From: Nitrosarchaeum sp.
GTDB lineage: Archaea; Thermoproteota; Nitrososphaeria; Nitrososphaerales; Nitrosopumilaceae
DNA length: 7,639 nt
Assembly: GCA_013140415.1 (NCBI GenBank)
Contig: JABFSW010000202.1
Coordinates: 1 to 7,639, forward strand
Direction: 5' to 3'
The notes below the pieces were generated by a model, which saw nothing but the letters and a program-made list of their open reading frames with translations, searched no databases and was not told the origin of the DNA. The first letter of the stretch is position 1. Each line of letters starts with the position of its first letter. The position numbers and the translations under genes were made by a program. Shown in pieces: positions 1 to 6,310 of the stretch.

Positions 1-273
1 CTGAAAAGTGCACTGCGAATGTTTGTTTCTTTTCTCATTGGTGGAATGTTGCCTATCTTGCCATTCTTTTTTCTATCCGGATTGGATGCCCTTTTTGTTG
101 CAATAGGAATTAGTATTTCTACATCTTTTACTGTAGGTGTGATTAAATCAAAAATGGCAAATACCAACAAACTAGTTGGTGGTTTAGAAATGGCAGGTCT
201 TGGTACTGGAATCGCCCTAATTGGATATGGAATTGGCAGTGAGTTATCTAATTTAGGAATAATTAGTATCTAG
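1..273 (+). CDS. VIT1/CCC1-family metal (Fe/Mn) transporter, C-terminal part
   Basis: The frame is open from the first base, so this is the last 90 residues of a gene that begins outside the window; the ATG at 19 is an internal Met. Visible are a hydrophobic segment with a GGMLPILPFF core (about residues 14-23), a second hydrophobic segment (about 28-46), a basic linker (KSKMANTNK), then a Gly-rich final segment with GLEMAGLGTG followed by LIGYGIG. This order, 'SALxxxxSFLIGGxLPxLPF' then a short KxK linker and 'GLEM...IGYxIG', matches the C-terminal half of the VIT1/CCC1 family, membrane carriers that move Fe2+ or Mn2+ out of the cytoplasm or into stores. The N-terminal half, which holds the metal-binding helices, is not visible, so substrate cannot be judged. 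The family call is fairly secure; metal specificity is inference. Confidence 0.8.
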   Translation: MKSALRMFVSFLIGGMLPILPFFFLSGLDALFVAIGISISTSFTVGVIKSKMANTNKLVGGLEMAGLGTGIALIGYGIGSELSNLGIISI

Positions 274-327
274 TTACTAGGATAGTACTGATACTGATCA
301 TTACTATGAATGATTTCTACGTTGTTG

Positions 328-335
328 TTATATTC
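328..335 (+). promoter_or_regulatory. TATA-like box for the zinc-finger miniprotein
   Basis: The octamer ttatattc is centred about 25-26 bases upstream of the ATG at 357, the spacing expected for an archaeal TATA box driving a leaderless transcript. No Shine-Dalgarno-like sequence lies before the ATG, which fits. AT-rich DNA gives many such matches by chance, so only the spacing supports it. Confidence 0.35.
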
Positions 336-356
336 AAAAATCTATCTCTATAAAAT

Positions 357-464
357 ATGAAATCCTGGAAATGTTATAGATGCGACCTTACGTTCAAGCA
401 AGAACTACATGCCAACATACACCAGGATATTACAAATCACCCCTTTAATCAGATTGGAGTTTAG
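357..464 (+). CDS. single C2H2 zinc-finger miniprotein (35 aa)
   Basis: A 35-codon ORF starts at ATG 357 with an in-frame TAA just upstream (351-353) and stops at TAG 462. The peptide holds one finger: Cys6-x2-Cys9, Phe13, then His22-x5-His28. The spacing C-x2-C-x12-H-x5-H fits a classical C2H2 finger; His18 is an alternative ligand. The finger fills nearly the whole protein, with about seven residues after His28. Very small one-finger C2H2 proteins are common in Thaumarchaeota, and the CYRCDLTF core is typical of them as I recall. Such proteins probably bind nucleic acid or a protein partner; no target can be read from the sequence. It lies between the metal transporter and the PEFG protein on the same strand, with its own TATA-like box. 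The perfect ligand pattern is the main reason to believe so short an ORF. Confidence 0.7.
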   Translation: MKSWKCYRCDLTFKQELHANIHQDITNHPFNQIGV

Positions 465-566
465 ACTCTAACATTACAGTTCTTGCATTCGGTGAAAAAA
501 TTATTTTTATGCTGTATTTATTTTTGCCAACCTAGTTTCAAACCATAGATCAGAAAATCTAGTTGA

Positions 567-574
567 TTTGTATA
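567..574 (+). promoter_or_regulatory. TATA-like box for the PEFG-CTERM protein
   Basis: The octamer tttgtata is centred about 31 bases before the ATG at 602, which would give a transcript with a leader of only a few bases. A second AT-rich candidate (ttaatata, 581-588) lies closer but is too near the ATG for a leaderless start. No clear Shine-Dalgarno sequence is present. Confidence 0.3.
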
Positions 575-601
575 GGATAATTAATATACAAACAGTGTCT
601 T

Positions 602-1417
602 ATGAATAAAATGCTCAAAATTGCATTGCTAATTTTAGTTGCAATATCGATTCCAATCTCTGCTTTTGCAGAACCGATGATCGAATTGAGTACTTCTCAA
701 ACTGAAATACAATCTTTGGATTCTGTATTGGTTATTGGCAAGATAACTGGAGTGTCTATTTTCAAACCCGTCACTATTACCGTTATTTCTCCCGATGGAG
801 AAGTTATCTATGCCCCAGAATTACCATTTGATGATGATGGTGTGTTCAAACGATTGATTCATCCACCACTTCCAAGTTTCAAGGATGGCACATACACAGT
901 AATTGCAAGTCATGAAGATACAGAAAAAACTGCACAAATACAATTCACAGTAATAGGTTCAACTATATCTCCAACAGAATCTCCAATCAAATCACCAGAA
1001 CCTGAAATAATCAATGATAGTCCAAGTGCCATCACTCTCTCAACTGAAACTACTTTTGGTGACAATAAAATTATTGTAACTGGAAGTACAATTAGTTATA
1101 CAACAGATATTACATTTACTGTAACTTCTCCTAATGGCAATTTGATTTCGATTGCACAAGTCACACCAGGTACAAATGGTGAATTTTCAACAGAAATCAT
1201 ATCTGGAGGACCAATGTGGAAAGAAGATGGATTTTATACTATTACTGCAAATCAGGGTCTCTCATCAGAGCATAAACAGTCAGTACAAGTTGAAATAAGC
1301 AATGGTGTAGTTGTTCCAGAATTTGGTACAATCACAGTAATGATTTTAGTTGTGGCAATAATCTCTATAATTGCAGTCTCTTCAAAATCACGACTCAGTA
1401 TTATTTCAAAATACTAG
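602..1417 (+). CDS. secreted two-domain protein with PEFG-CTERM sorting signal
   Basis: This 271-aa protein is exported and anchored at the cell surface. Residues 1-23 form a Sec signal peptide: basic MNKMLK, a hydrophobic core, then a likely cleavage after AFA. Two similar beta-rich, immunoglobulin- or macroglobulin-like modules follow. In the first (about 26-117), 'VTITVISPDGEVIY' is followed by 'FKDGTYTVIASHEDT'; in the second (about 142-232), 'ITFTVTSPNGNLIS' is followed by 'KEDGFYTITANQG'. A Pro/Ser/Thr/Glu-rich linker (about 119-141) separates them. The C-terminus has PEFG at 239-242, a hydrophobic helix (about 243-260) and a basic tail, the tripartite PEFG-CTERM signal processed by archaeosortase-like enzymes in Thaumarchaeota. 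ATG 602 fits the signal peptide exactly. The adhesive or cell-envelope role is inference; no catalytic motif is seen. Its stop lies 7 bp from that of the convergent MFS gene. Confidence 0.88.
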   Translation: MNKMLKIALLILVAISIPISAFAEPMIELSTSQTEIQSLDSVLVIGKITGVSIFKPVTITVISPDGEVIYAPELPFDDDGVFKRLIHPPLPSFKDGTYTVIASHEDTEKTAQIQFTVIGSTISPTESPIKSPEPEIINDSPSAITLSTETTFGDNKIIVTGSTISYTTDITFTVTSPNGNLISIAQVTPGTNGEFSTEIISGGPMWKEDGFYTITANQGLSSEHKQSVQVEISNGVVVPEFGTITVMILVVAIISIIAVSSKSRLSIISKY

Positions 1418-1424
1418 GGATATT

Positions 1425-2696
1425 TTAGATAATTCGGTGAGACAATTTGTATTTCAAATAAATTCTAAACATTACTAGTGATGACAATATTATGCCTACT
1501 GCTATGGTAAATGCTGCTGAATAACTTACAGCATTTGCAACATAACCTGCAGTTAAAGCTCCTAAGAATATCCCTACACCTGTCATGAAGCTATTCACGC
1601 CAAGATATGTTCCTTCAAATCCTTTGGGGATTGCTTTGAAAATAATTATTGAACTTGACACACTAAAAATAGAAAATGCTGAAACCATCAAACATGATGA
1701 AATCATTGCCATCATAAGTGAATTAATCCCTGCCATACTGGGAATTAGTGATGCAGCTATGATTACTCCTAGAACTCTAGGTAAATACGATATTTGTGTT
1801 GCACGTTCTTCTGTAAGTATTGAAATCAGACGTGGAACAAAGAAAAATATTGTAAGTAGCACCAATGTTTGAATCATGTACACTAGAAAAACTTCTGAAT
1901 TCGTAAAATCAAATTTTTTTAGAAATGGTATAAATGCTGTAAAGTAAATATTGCTTCCAAAATAAAATAAGAAATTTGTAAGAAAAAGTATCCCTATCTC
2001 ATGAGACATTTTTCTTTGGAAAATTGATATAATTGGTTTAAAATCATGTGGATGAGGAATCTTAGTAAAGATAAACTGAAAATTTATCCTAGTGTGATCA
2101 AAAATATGTCTTATTCCGTGTATTGAATGCACTATTGTATGTCTTTCTATAATACTTTTACTACCTACCACAATACTTAGAACTGTTGCAATTACACTTG
2201 TCATCGCACAAAAGAGAAAGTAGGGTCTAAGATCAAAAAATGTATCCCAAATAGAACCTACTAAAAATGCAGTTAAACTTCCCAAGCTAGTTATGATTGA
2301 AATTTGTGTAAACAGTCTGCTCCATTGATTATTTGATACTGATTCCATTACTAGAACTTGTGTTACTGGGTTTTTTCCAATAATGAAAAATCCTGCAACT
2401 GATGAAATTATAAAAACCAAATTCAAATCAACTGTCAAAAACAACCCAATACTGCAAATTGTAATTGCTGAAAAACAAATAAACAATATTGCTCTCTTTA
2501 CGTGGTATCTGTCAATAATTTTCCCCCAAAAAACTGCTCCAATTGCTGATAATGCATAATGAAGTCCTATCACAATACCAACATCTACTACATTGCCGCC
2601 AAGAAAAAGAACATACAATGGTATGACAATATGTAATCCTTCTGCTGTTATGCTGGCTGGTAAAACAAAAAACATCCACTTTCTATTTGTTTTCAA
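1425..2696 (-). CDS. major facilitator superfamily (MFS) transporter
   Basis: A 423-aa polytopic membrane protein of usual MFS length. The loop after the second hydrophobic segment carries motif A as G58-KII-D62-R63-YHV-K67-R68. Roughly twelve hydrophobic stretches can be counted, split by a long cytoplasmic loop at about residues 179-233. MFS proteins move small solutes by ion-coupled symport or antiport; substrate cannot be read. The central loop is unusual in holding eight histidines (186, 190, 193, 197, 201, 215, 217, 232), which could bind metal. The start is TTG at 2696, preceded by an in-frame TGA nine bases upstream; GTGA sits six bases before the TTG and resembles a Shine-Dalgarno site. 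The alternative ATG at 2675 (residue 8) would drop the MKTNRKW head. Family confidence is high, the start is moderate, function unknown. Confidence 0.88.
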   Translation of the reverse strand: MKTNRKWMFFVLPASITAEGLHIVIPLYVLFLGGNVVDVGIVIGLHYALSAIGAVFWGKIIDRYHVKRAILFICFSAITICSIGLFLTVDLNLVFIISSVAGFFIIGKNPVTQVLVMESVSNNQWSRLFTQISIITSLGSLTAFLVGSIWDTFFDLRPYFLFCAMTSVIATVLSIVVGSKSIIERHTIVHSIHGIRHIFDHTRINFQFIFTKIPHPHDFKPIISIFQRKMSHEIGILFLTNFLFYFGSNIYFTAFIPFLKKFDFTNSEVFLVYMIQTLVLLTIFFFVPRLISILTEERATQISYLPRVLGVIIAASLIPSMAGINSLMMAMISSCLMVSAFSIFSVSSSIIIFKAIPKGFEGTYLGVNSFMTGVGIFLGALTAGYVANAVSYSAAFTIAVGIILSSLVMFRIYLKYKLSHRII

Positions 2697-2757
2697 TCTG
2701 CTTCACATCCTCTTTGGGCAATATCTTATATGAAATCAATATTTTGATGTCTTATCT

Positions 2758-2874
2758 TTACTTGAAAAAGACATTATAGCTTGAAGATTTGACATAATAA
2801 CAAAAAGAATTGATTGCTTCTTCTCTTGTCATATTAACAAATGAAAATTTATACGTAAAAGTGTCTTGTTTCAT
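2758..2874 (-). CDS. possible small protein (38 aa), unrecognised
   Basis: A 39-codon ORF runs on the minus strand from ATG 2874 to TAA 2758, upstream of the MFS gene and divergent from the helicase. The peptide begins MKQDTFTYKF and contains MTREEAINSFCYYVKSS, which could form an amphipathic helix. A TATA-like stretch (2890-2897, minus strand ATTATATT) lies about 20 bases upstream. I do not recognise a family. An ORF this short occurs often by chance in AT-rich DNA; it is listed because its composition looks protein-like and the 288-bp gap has no other explanation. Confidence 0.25.
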   Translation of the reverse strand: MKQDTFTYKFSFVNMTREEAINSFCYYVKSSSYNVFFK

Positions 2875-2984
2875 ACCTAAATTAGTAGAATATAATTTCT
2901 ATTGCTCAATAATGACCACAATGTAGCATTTTACTACACGAAAGCATAAAATCAATAAAATCTGGCTTTAGTTTAGAGATAACT

Positions 2985-4490
2985 TTGGAATATATTGACA
3001 AAAAATATGTACAAAAAAATTCAATTGAAAAAAGAGATTACCAGATAAATCTTGCAAATCAGGCAATGCAGGAAAACTGCATTGTGGTATTGCCAACCGG
3101 TCTAGGAAAAACTGCTATTGCATTACAAGTCATTGCAGAATATCTGTCAAAAGGAACAGGTGGAATTTTATTTTTAGCCCCAACTAGGGTTTTAGTAAAT
3201 CAGCATTATGAGTTCTTGAAACAAAATCTCACCATTGATGATATCTCGCTGATAACAGGGGAGGATCCAATTCAGAAAAGAACAAAGCTTTGGAATAGTA
3301 GTGTAATATGTGCAACCCCTGAAATTGCAAAAAATGATTTAGATAGACAAATTGTTTCTCCAGATCAATTTAGTTTGGTGATATATGATGAAGTTCATAG
3401 AACTGTAGGTGATTACGCATATTCAGGAATCGCAGAGAGATTTGTAAATTCTACTTTGAGAATTCTTGGAATGACTGCAACACTTCCAAGTGAAAAAGAC
3501 AAAGCTACTGAACTTCTCACCAAACTACGAATTTCAAGTGTAGCTGAAAGAACAGAAGACAGTCCTGATGTAAAACCATACACACAAGAGACCAACACCG
3601 AATGGATCAGTGTCGAACTTCCACCTGAAATGAAAGCAATCCAAACATTACTAAAATTATCTTTAGATGAGAGATATGATACACTGAGAAAAAATGGTAT
3701 TAAATTGGCAGAACAGCAATCACTATCTGCTTTATTGCGAATTAGACAGTTTGTACTCAATCAAAACAGGCGATCTGCAAAACCGCTATTCACTGCAATT
3801 AGAATTCATTATGCCTTGAGTATTTTAGAGGCTCACGGAATAACATCTTTTTTGAAGTTCTGTGAGCGCGCAAAAATAAAAAAAGGTGTAGGAGTAAAAG
3901 AATTATTTGAAGTTGATCCTAATTTTACAAGGGCAATACATCTTGCAAAAGATGCACAATCAAAAGGGATAGAGCACTCTAAAATTCTAAAACTCAAAGA
4001 AATTATAGAATCTGTTCCCGGAAAAGCTCTGATATTTACAAGCTATCGTGATTCTGTTGATGTAATTTTTAACAAATTAACTGAAATGAAAATCTCTGCT
4101 GGAATATTAATTGGAAAATCTGGAGAAACTGGATTAAAACAAAAAAAACAAATCCAAACAGTACAGAACTTTCGTGATGGGCTCTTTAGAGTATTGATTG
4201 CAACACGTGTGGGAGAAGAGGGATTAGATATTTCTGAAGTAAATCAAGTTATTTTTTATGATAATGTTCCAAGCTCAGTTCGCTATATTCAAAGACGAGG
4301 TAGAACTGGAAGAAAAGATACTGGTAAATTAGTTGTGCTTATTGCAAAAAATACGATAGATGAGACCTATTATTGGATTGGAAAAAGAAAGATGACTGCT
4401 GCAAAATCAATGGGCGAAAAGATGACAAAAGTACTGCAAAAAAATCAAGAAATAGAATCACAAAAAACAGGGTTAGATGCATTTCTCTAA
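2985..4490 (+). CDS. Hef/FANCM-type superfamily 2 DNA helicase, helicase-only form
   Basis: A 501-aa ATP-dependent helicase or translocase of the Hef/FANCM/MPH1 type, which act on stalled forks and branched DNA. Domain 1: Q-motif region at R17-D18-Y19-Q20, Walker A PTGLGKT at 37-43, APTRVLV at 65-71, DEVH box at 135-138, motif III TAT at 164-166. A family-specific insertion follows (about 185-325), beginning with a DVKPYTQE segment and EWISVELPPEM. Domain 2: motif IV region FTSYRDS (about 352-358), motif V TRVGEEGLDIS at 407-417, motif VI QRRGRTGR at 436-443. Euryarchaeal Hef continues into an XPF-type nuclease; this protein stops at 501, so the nuclease must be encoded elsewhere. The start is TTG: no ATG lies between the upstream in-frame TGA (2913) and Met28, and starting at Met28 would remove the Q motif. 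The C-terminus KTGLDAFL resembles a PCNA-interacting peptide. Confidence 0.92.
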   Translation: MEYIDKKYVQKNSIEKRDYQINLANQAMQENCIVVLPTGLGKTAIALQVIAEYLSKGTGGILFLAPTRVLVNQHYEFLKQNLTIDDISLITGEDPIQKRTKLWNSSVICATPEIAKNDLDRQIVSPDQFSLVIYDEVHRTVGDYAYSGIAERFVNSTLRILGMTATLPSEKDKATELLTKLRISSVAERTEDSPDVKPYTQETNTEWISVELPPEMKAIQTLLKLSLDERYDTLRKNGIKLAEQQSLSALLRIRQFVLNQNRRSAKPLFTAIRIHYALSILEAHGITSFLKFCERAKIKKGVGVKELFEVDPNFTRAIHLAKDAQSKGIEHSKILKLKEIIESVPGKALIFTSYRDSVDVIFNKLTEMKISAGILIGKSGETGLKQKKQIQTVQNFRDGLFRVLIATRVGEEGLDISEVNQVIFYDNVPSSVRYIQRRGRTGRKDTGKLVVLIAKNTIDETYYWIGKRKMTAAKSMGEKMTKVLQKNQEIESQKTGLDAFL

Positions 4491-4512
4491 TTATGAAAAA
4501 ATACATGTCATT

Positions 4513-4535
4513 GATTTTGTTCAGATACAAAAATC
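4513..4535. terminator. hairpin between convergent genes, possible bidirectional terminator
   Basis: In the 63-bp gap between the stops of the helicase and the parvulin, gattttgt (4513-4520) and acaaaaatc (4527-4535) are inverted copies with one bulged base and a 6-base loop. Each strand is U-rich around the stem, and a T-rich stretch follows on the plus strand (4541-4555). Archaeal termination depends mainly on U-tracts, so the stem may be incidental, but its placement between two converging genes fits a shared terminator. Confidence 0.35.
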
Positions 4536-4553
4536 TAGATTGCTTTTATTGTT

Positions 4554-4832
4554 TTATCCAAATCTTTTGATTATGTGATATCCAAATTCTGATTTAATTG
4601 GCTCAGACATTTCTCCAATTTGTAATTTGAAAGCAGCCTCTTCAAATGGTTTTACCATCATTCCTTTTGTAAAATACCCCAAATTTCCATCTTTTTTTGC
4701 GCTACCTGTATCAATTGATAGTTCTTTTGCTAACTTGCTAAATTTTTCTCCATTTTTAAGGCGTTCATAAATTACTATTGCCTCACTTTGTTTTTGTACC
4801 AAAATATGTGAGCATTTTACTTTATTTGACAT
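4554..4832 (-). CDS. parvulin-type peptidyl-prolyl cis-trans isomerase (PinA/NmPin-like)
   Basis: A 92-aa single-domain parvulin that catalyses cis-trans isomerisation of the peptide bond before proline. The whole protein is the catalytic domain: CSHILV with His9, a helix with [12 protein letters not shown] (28-39), Asp41 at the Cys/Asp active-site position, [12 protein letters not shown] (43-54), [10 protein letters not shown] (59-68) and FGYHIIKR (83-90) with His86. It closely resembles the characterised thaumarchaeal parvulins NmPin and CsPinA, as I recall them. NmPin was reported to associate with membranes through a lysine-rich face, and lysines are frequent here too. The frame stays open for 34 more codons upstream to ATG 4934, but that start would overlap the receiver gene by 59 bp and add a low-complexity Lys-rich head absent from the family; ATG 4832 is preferred. 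It lies 43 bp downstream of the receiver on the same strand. Confidence 0.93.
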   Translation of the reverse strand: MSNKVKCSHILVQKQSEAIVIYERLKNGEKFSKLAKELSIDTGSAKKDGNLGYFTKGMMVKPFEEAAFKLQIGEMSEPIKSEFGYHIIKRFG

Positions 4833-4875
4833 CTGTGTTTTAAAATTATTTTCGTCTTTTATTTCTTTTTCTATT

Positions 4876-5244
4876 TTACTTGTTAATGTTTTTGATTGTT
4901 TCAAAAATTGCTTCAATTTTAAACGGTTTAACAATTATTGCTGTTGCATTCAATTTTTTTAATTCTTGGATTACACTAGTTCCGTCATCTGCTGTAACCA
5001 TAATTACATTGGCTTTGGAATCTTCTTCTTTAATTTCTTTTAGTGCTTGAATTCCATCCATTATTGGCATCGTTACATCTAAGAAAATAAAATCTGGTTT
5101 ATGTTTTTTGTATAGTGATACTGCTTCTTTTCCATTATGTCCAATTCCCACAACATTAAATCCGCCAATCTCTAAAATATCTGAAATCACACTGGTTATG
5201 TCCTCATTATCATCAACAATAACTACTCGATTAGATTTTGTCAT
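4876..5244 (-). CDS. stand-alone CheY-like response regulator receiver
   Basis: This 122-aa protein is a single receiver domain with no output domain. Acidic pocket Asp11-Asp12, phospho-acceptor Asp56 in [11 protein letters not shown], switch Thr84 in MVTADD, and conserved Lys106-Pro107 are all present, so it should be phosphorylatable. Such proteins accept phosphate from a histidine kinase and signal by changing partners. No kinase is in the window; a winged-helix gene lies 143 bp upstream on the same strand and the parvulin 43 bp downstream, so a loose operon is possible. It shares length and several phrases (DVVG/NVVG-G-x-G, LNAT) with the plus-strand receiver at 6696, so the two are paralogues. 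ATG 5244 gives a normal-length receiver. Lone receivers are common in Thaumarchaeota, and their partners are mostly unknown. Confidence 0.92.
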   Translation of the reverse strand: MTKSNRVVIVDDNEDITSVISDILEIGGFNVVGIGHNGKEAVSLYKKHKPDFIFLDVTMPIMDGIQALKEIKEEDSKANVIMVTADDGTSVIQELKKLNATAIIVKPFKIEAIFETIKNINK

Positions 5245-5372
5245 GGTATTTTCTATTTTTAATCCTCATAGAAGTAAAATAACTTTATCAAAATAATATC
5301 CATTATCAATTTTTTTTAGTTATATTAAAGATTAATTATTCTAGTTGCTGATTTGCAATTATGTTTTGTTGT

Positions 5373-5391
5373 ATAATTTATTGTAAATTAT
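5373..5391. repeat. perfect all-A/T inverted repeat at the 3' end of the winged-helix gene
   Basis: ataattta and taaattat are exact inverted copies, 8 bp each with a 3-base loop, overlapping the TAA stop of the minus-strand winged-helix gene. No U-tract follows on that strand, so a terminator role is weak. Pure A/T repeats arise easily by chance in this DNA. Confidence 0.3.
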
Positions 5392-5996
5392 GCTTTAATT
5401 GTATGTAGAAATGAACACTGTTCTTGTTGAGAGTCATTTAGTTGAACACTAACTTTGATCTTATTTGAGTTTATGTCAATTTTTAAATTTTTAAATACAC
5501 AAATATATTTAAAAATTTTCTTGTTTTCTTTAATCTCAAATTCTGTTGGAATTAAAAACCCGTCATTAATTAATGCATTTATCTTTCTATATCCTGATGT
5601 TTGAGGTAAATCGCATTCTTTAATTATTTCATAAATGATCTTTGGTACCGAGATAATTGATTCGATAATTTTTTTCCTCTCCAAATCTCCAAATGTTTGT
5701 ATTATAATTGAATTTATACTTGGATCAGAAATTGTAATCCAACTATCATTTGTTTTCTCTGATTTTGAATCAAATATACTCTCACAAAATCTACGTTCTA
5801 ATCCTTTTGTACCAGCATTTCCAAATAATTCTTTTAATACAAAATCTAGTTTTTCAAATTCTTCTAATGATTGGCTCCATGAGATACCATATTTTTCAAA
5901 TAATCTTCTCTCGATCTTCTGAACTGTTTTTATGCCTAGATTTTTTTCAATAACTTCGCTCAGTGATTTTGCAATGACATGATCAAATCCTGGCAT
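5388..5996 (-). CDS. putative winged-helix transcriptional regulator with N-terminal helical domain
   Basis: A 202-aa protein without signal peptide or membrane segment. Residues about 8-75 form a helical N-terminal domain (LGIKTVQKIERRLFEKYG, then SLEEFEKLDFVLKELFG). I recognise this pattern from thaumarchaeal proteins but know no function for it. Residues about 104-170 look like an ArsR-like winged helix: helix LERKKIIESIIS (105-116), helix PKIIYEIIKEC (118-128), probable recognition helix with SGYRKINALINDGFL (134-148), then a beta wing (150-167). A short beta tail ends the protein. Binding DNA as a regulator is therefore likely, with the N-terminal domain as sensor or dimeriser; its ligand is unknown. 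The 143-bp gap to the receiver downstream leaves operon membership open. ATG 5996 has a TATA-like sequence about 26-30 bases upstream. Confidence 0.72.
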   Translation of the reverse strand: MPGFDHVIAKSLSEVIEKNLGIKTVQKIERRLFEKYGISWSQSLEEFEKLDFVLKELFGNAGTKGLERRFCESIFDSKSEKTNDSWITISDPSINSIIIQTFGDLERKKIIESIISVPKIIYEIIKECDLPQTSGYRKINALINDGFLIPTEFEIKENKKIFKYICVFKNLKIDINSNKIKVSVQLNDSQQEQCSFLHTIKA

Positions 5997-6018
5997 GATC
6001 CATTTATGAAGATCATAC

Positions 6019-6029
6019 TAATTAATATT
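6019..6029 (-). promoter_or_regulatory. TATA-like box for the winged-helix gene
   Basis: On the minus strand, aatattaatta lies about 24-32 bases before the ATG at 5996, the right distance for a leaderless transcript. The match is one of many AT-rich words here and rests on spacing alone. Confidence 0.25.
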
Positions 6030-6102
6030 GTTGAAATAATTTTTAACCTATCTATCTAAAAAAATCCAGATCCAATTTTACTAATTGCCTTAAGTTCAAC
6101 TA

Positions 6103-6273
6103 TTATTTGGCCCATTTTATAATTCCATATTCCTGTTCTAATTGGGTTCCAAATTTGCTTTGACGTTTTATTGGTTCATATTTTTTAATATCTGAATAAT
6201 CTGTGTAGGATTTCTTGATGTCTTTACTATGTTTTTATTTTTGGTCTAAAGCATCATTTCCAAATTTGGCAAC
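6103..6273 (-). pseudogene. possible decayed small gene (about 57 codons, one internal stop)
   Basis: Read on the minus strand from 6273 to the TAA at 6103-6105, this stretch is open except for one TAA at 6235-6237. The part before it reads VAKFGNDALDQK; the part after it runs 43 residues and ends with KYEPIKRQSKFG and LEQEYGIIKWAK. The second part has no ATG, GTG or TTG start of its own, and a further in-frame TAA sits upstream at 6280-6282. Its composition (charged, with Trp, Tyr and Gly) looks more protein-like than random AT-rich DNA, suggesting a small gene that lost its start and gained a stop. A 43-codon open run is not rare by chance in this base composition, so this is a weak call. 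Otherwise the 314-bp gap 5997-6310 shows only divergent promoter-like sequence. Confidence 0.3.
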
Positions 6274-6279
6274 TATTTG

Positions 6280-6285
6280 TTATAT
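6280..6285 (+). promoter_or_regulatory. TATA-like box for the 70-aa helical protein
   Basis: The hexamer ttatat is centred about 28 bases before ATG 6311, consistent with an archaeal TATA box and a leader of zero to three bases. No Shine-Dalgarno sequence precedes the ATG. Confidence 0.35.
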
Positions 6286-6310
6286 CATGTTATTTTGATA
6301 ATAATTTGGA

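Noticed and set aside
270..314. Small palindromes after the metal transporter (ctagt-t-actag, and atcatt/aatgat) as a terminator
   Set aside because: Stems of only 5-6 bp and no clear U-tract; could be chance, so not listed as a feature.
1585..1872. Plus-strand ORF of 95 codons antisense to the MFS gene
   Set aside because: It lies wholly inside the MFS coding region, whose membrane-protein translation is convincing, and shows no motif of its own.
3413..3760. Minus-strand ORF of 115 codons inside the helicase
   Set aside because: Antisense shadow of a gene with all SF2 motifs; Ser/Val/Leu-rich translation typical of the reverse frame.
4339..4570. Short ORFs on both strands over the helicase C-terminus and the gap to the parvulin
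   Set aside because: Out of frame with the helicase and without a recognisable family, start signal or plausible composition.
5635..5953. Two plus-strand ORFs antisense to the winged-helix gene
   Set aside because: Reverse-frame shadows, rich in Ile/Phe/Ser with no coherent domain.
6006..6059. 17-aa hydrophobic ORF (plus strand) in the divergent gap
   Set aside because: Too short, Ile/Asn-only composition expected of AT-rich DNA, and it overlaps the promoter region of the winged-helix gene.
6218..6298. 26-aa hydrophobic ORF (plus strand)
   Set aside because: No start signal; overlaps the more protein-like minus-strand remnant and the promoter of the 70-aa protein.
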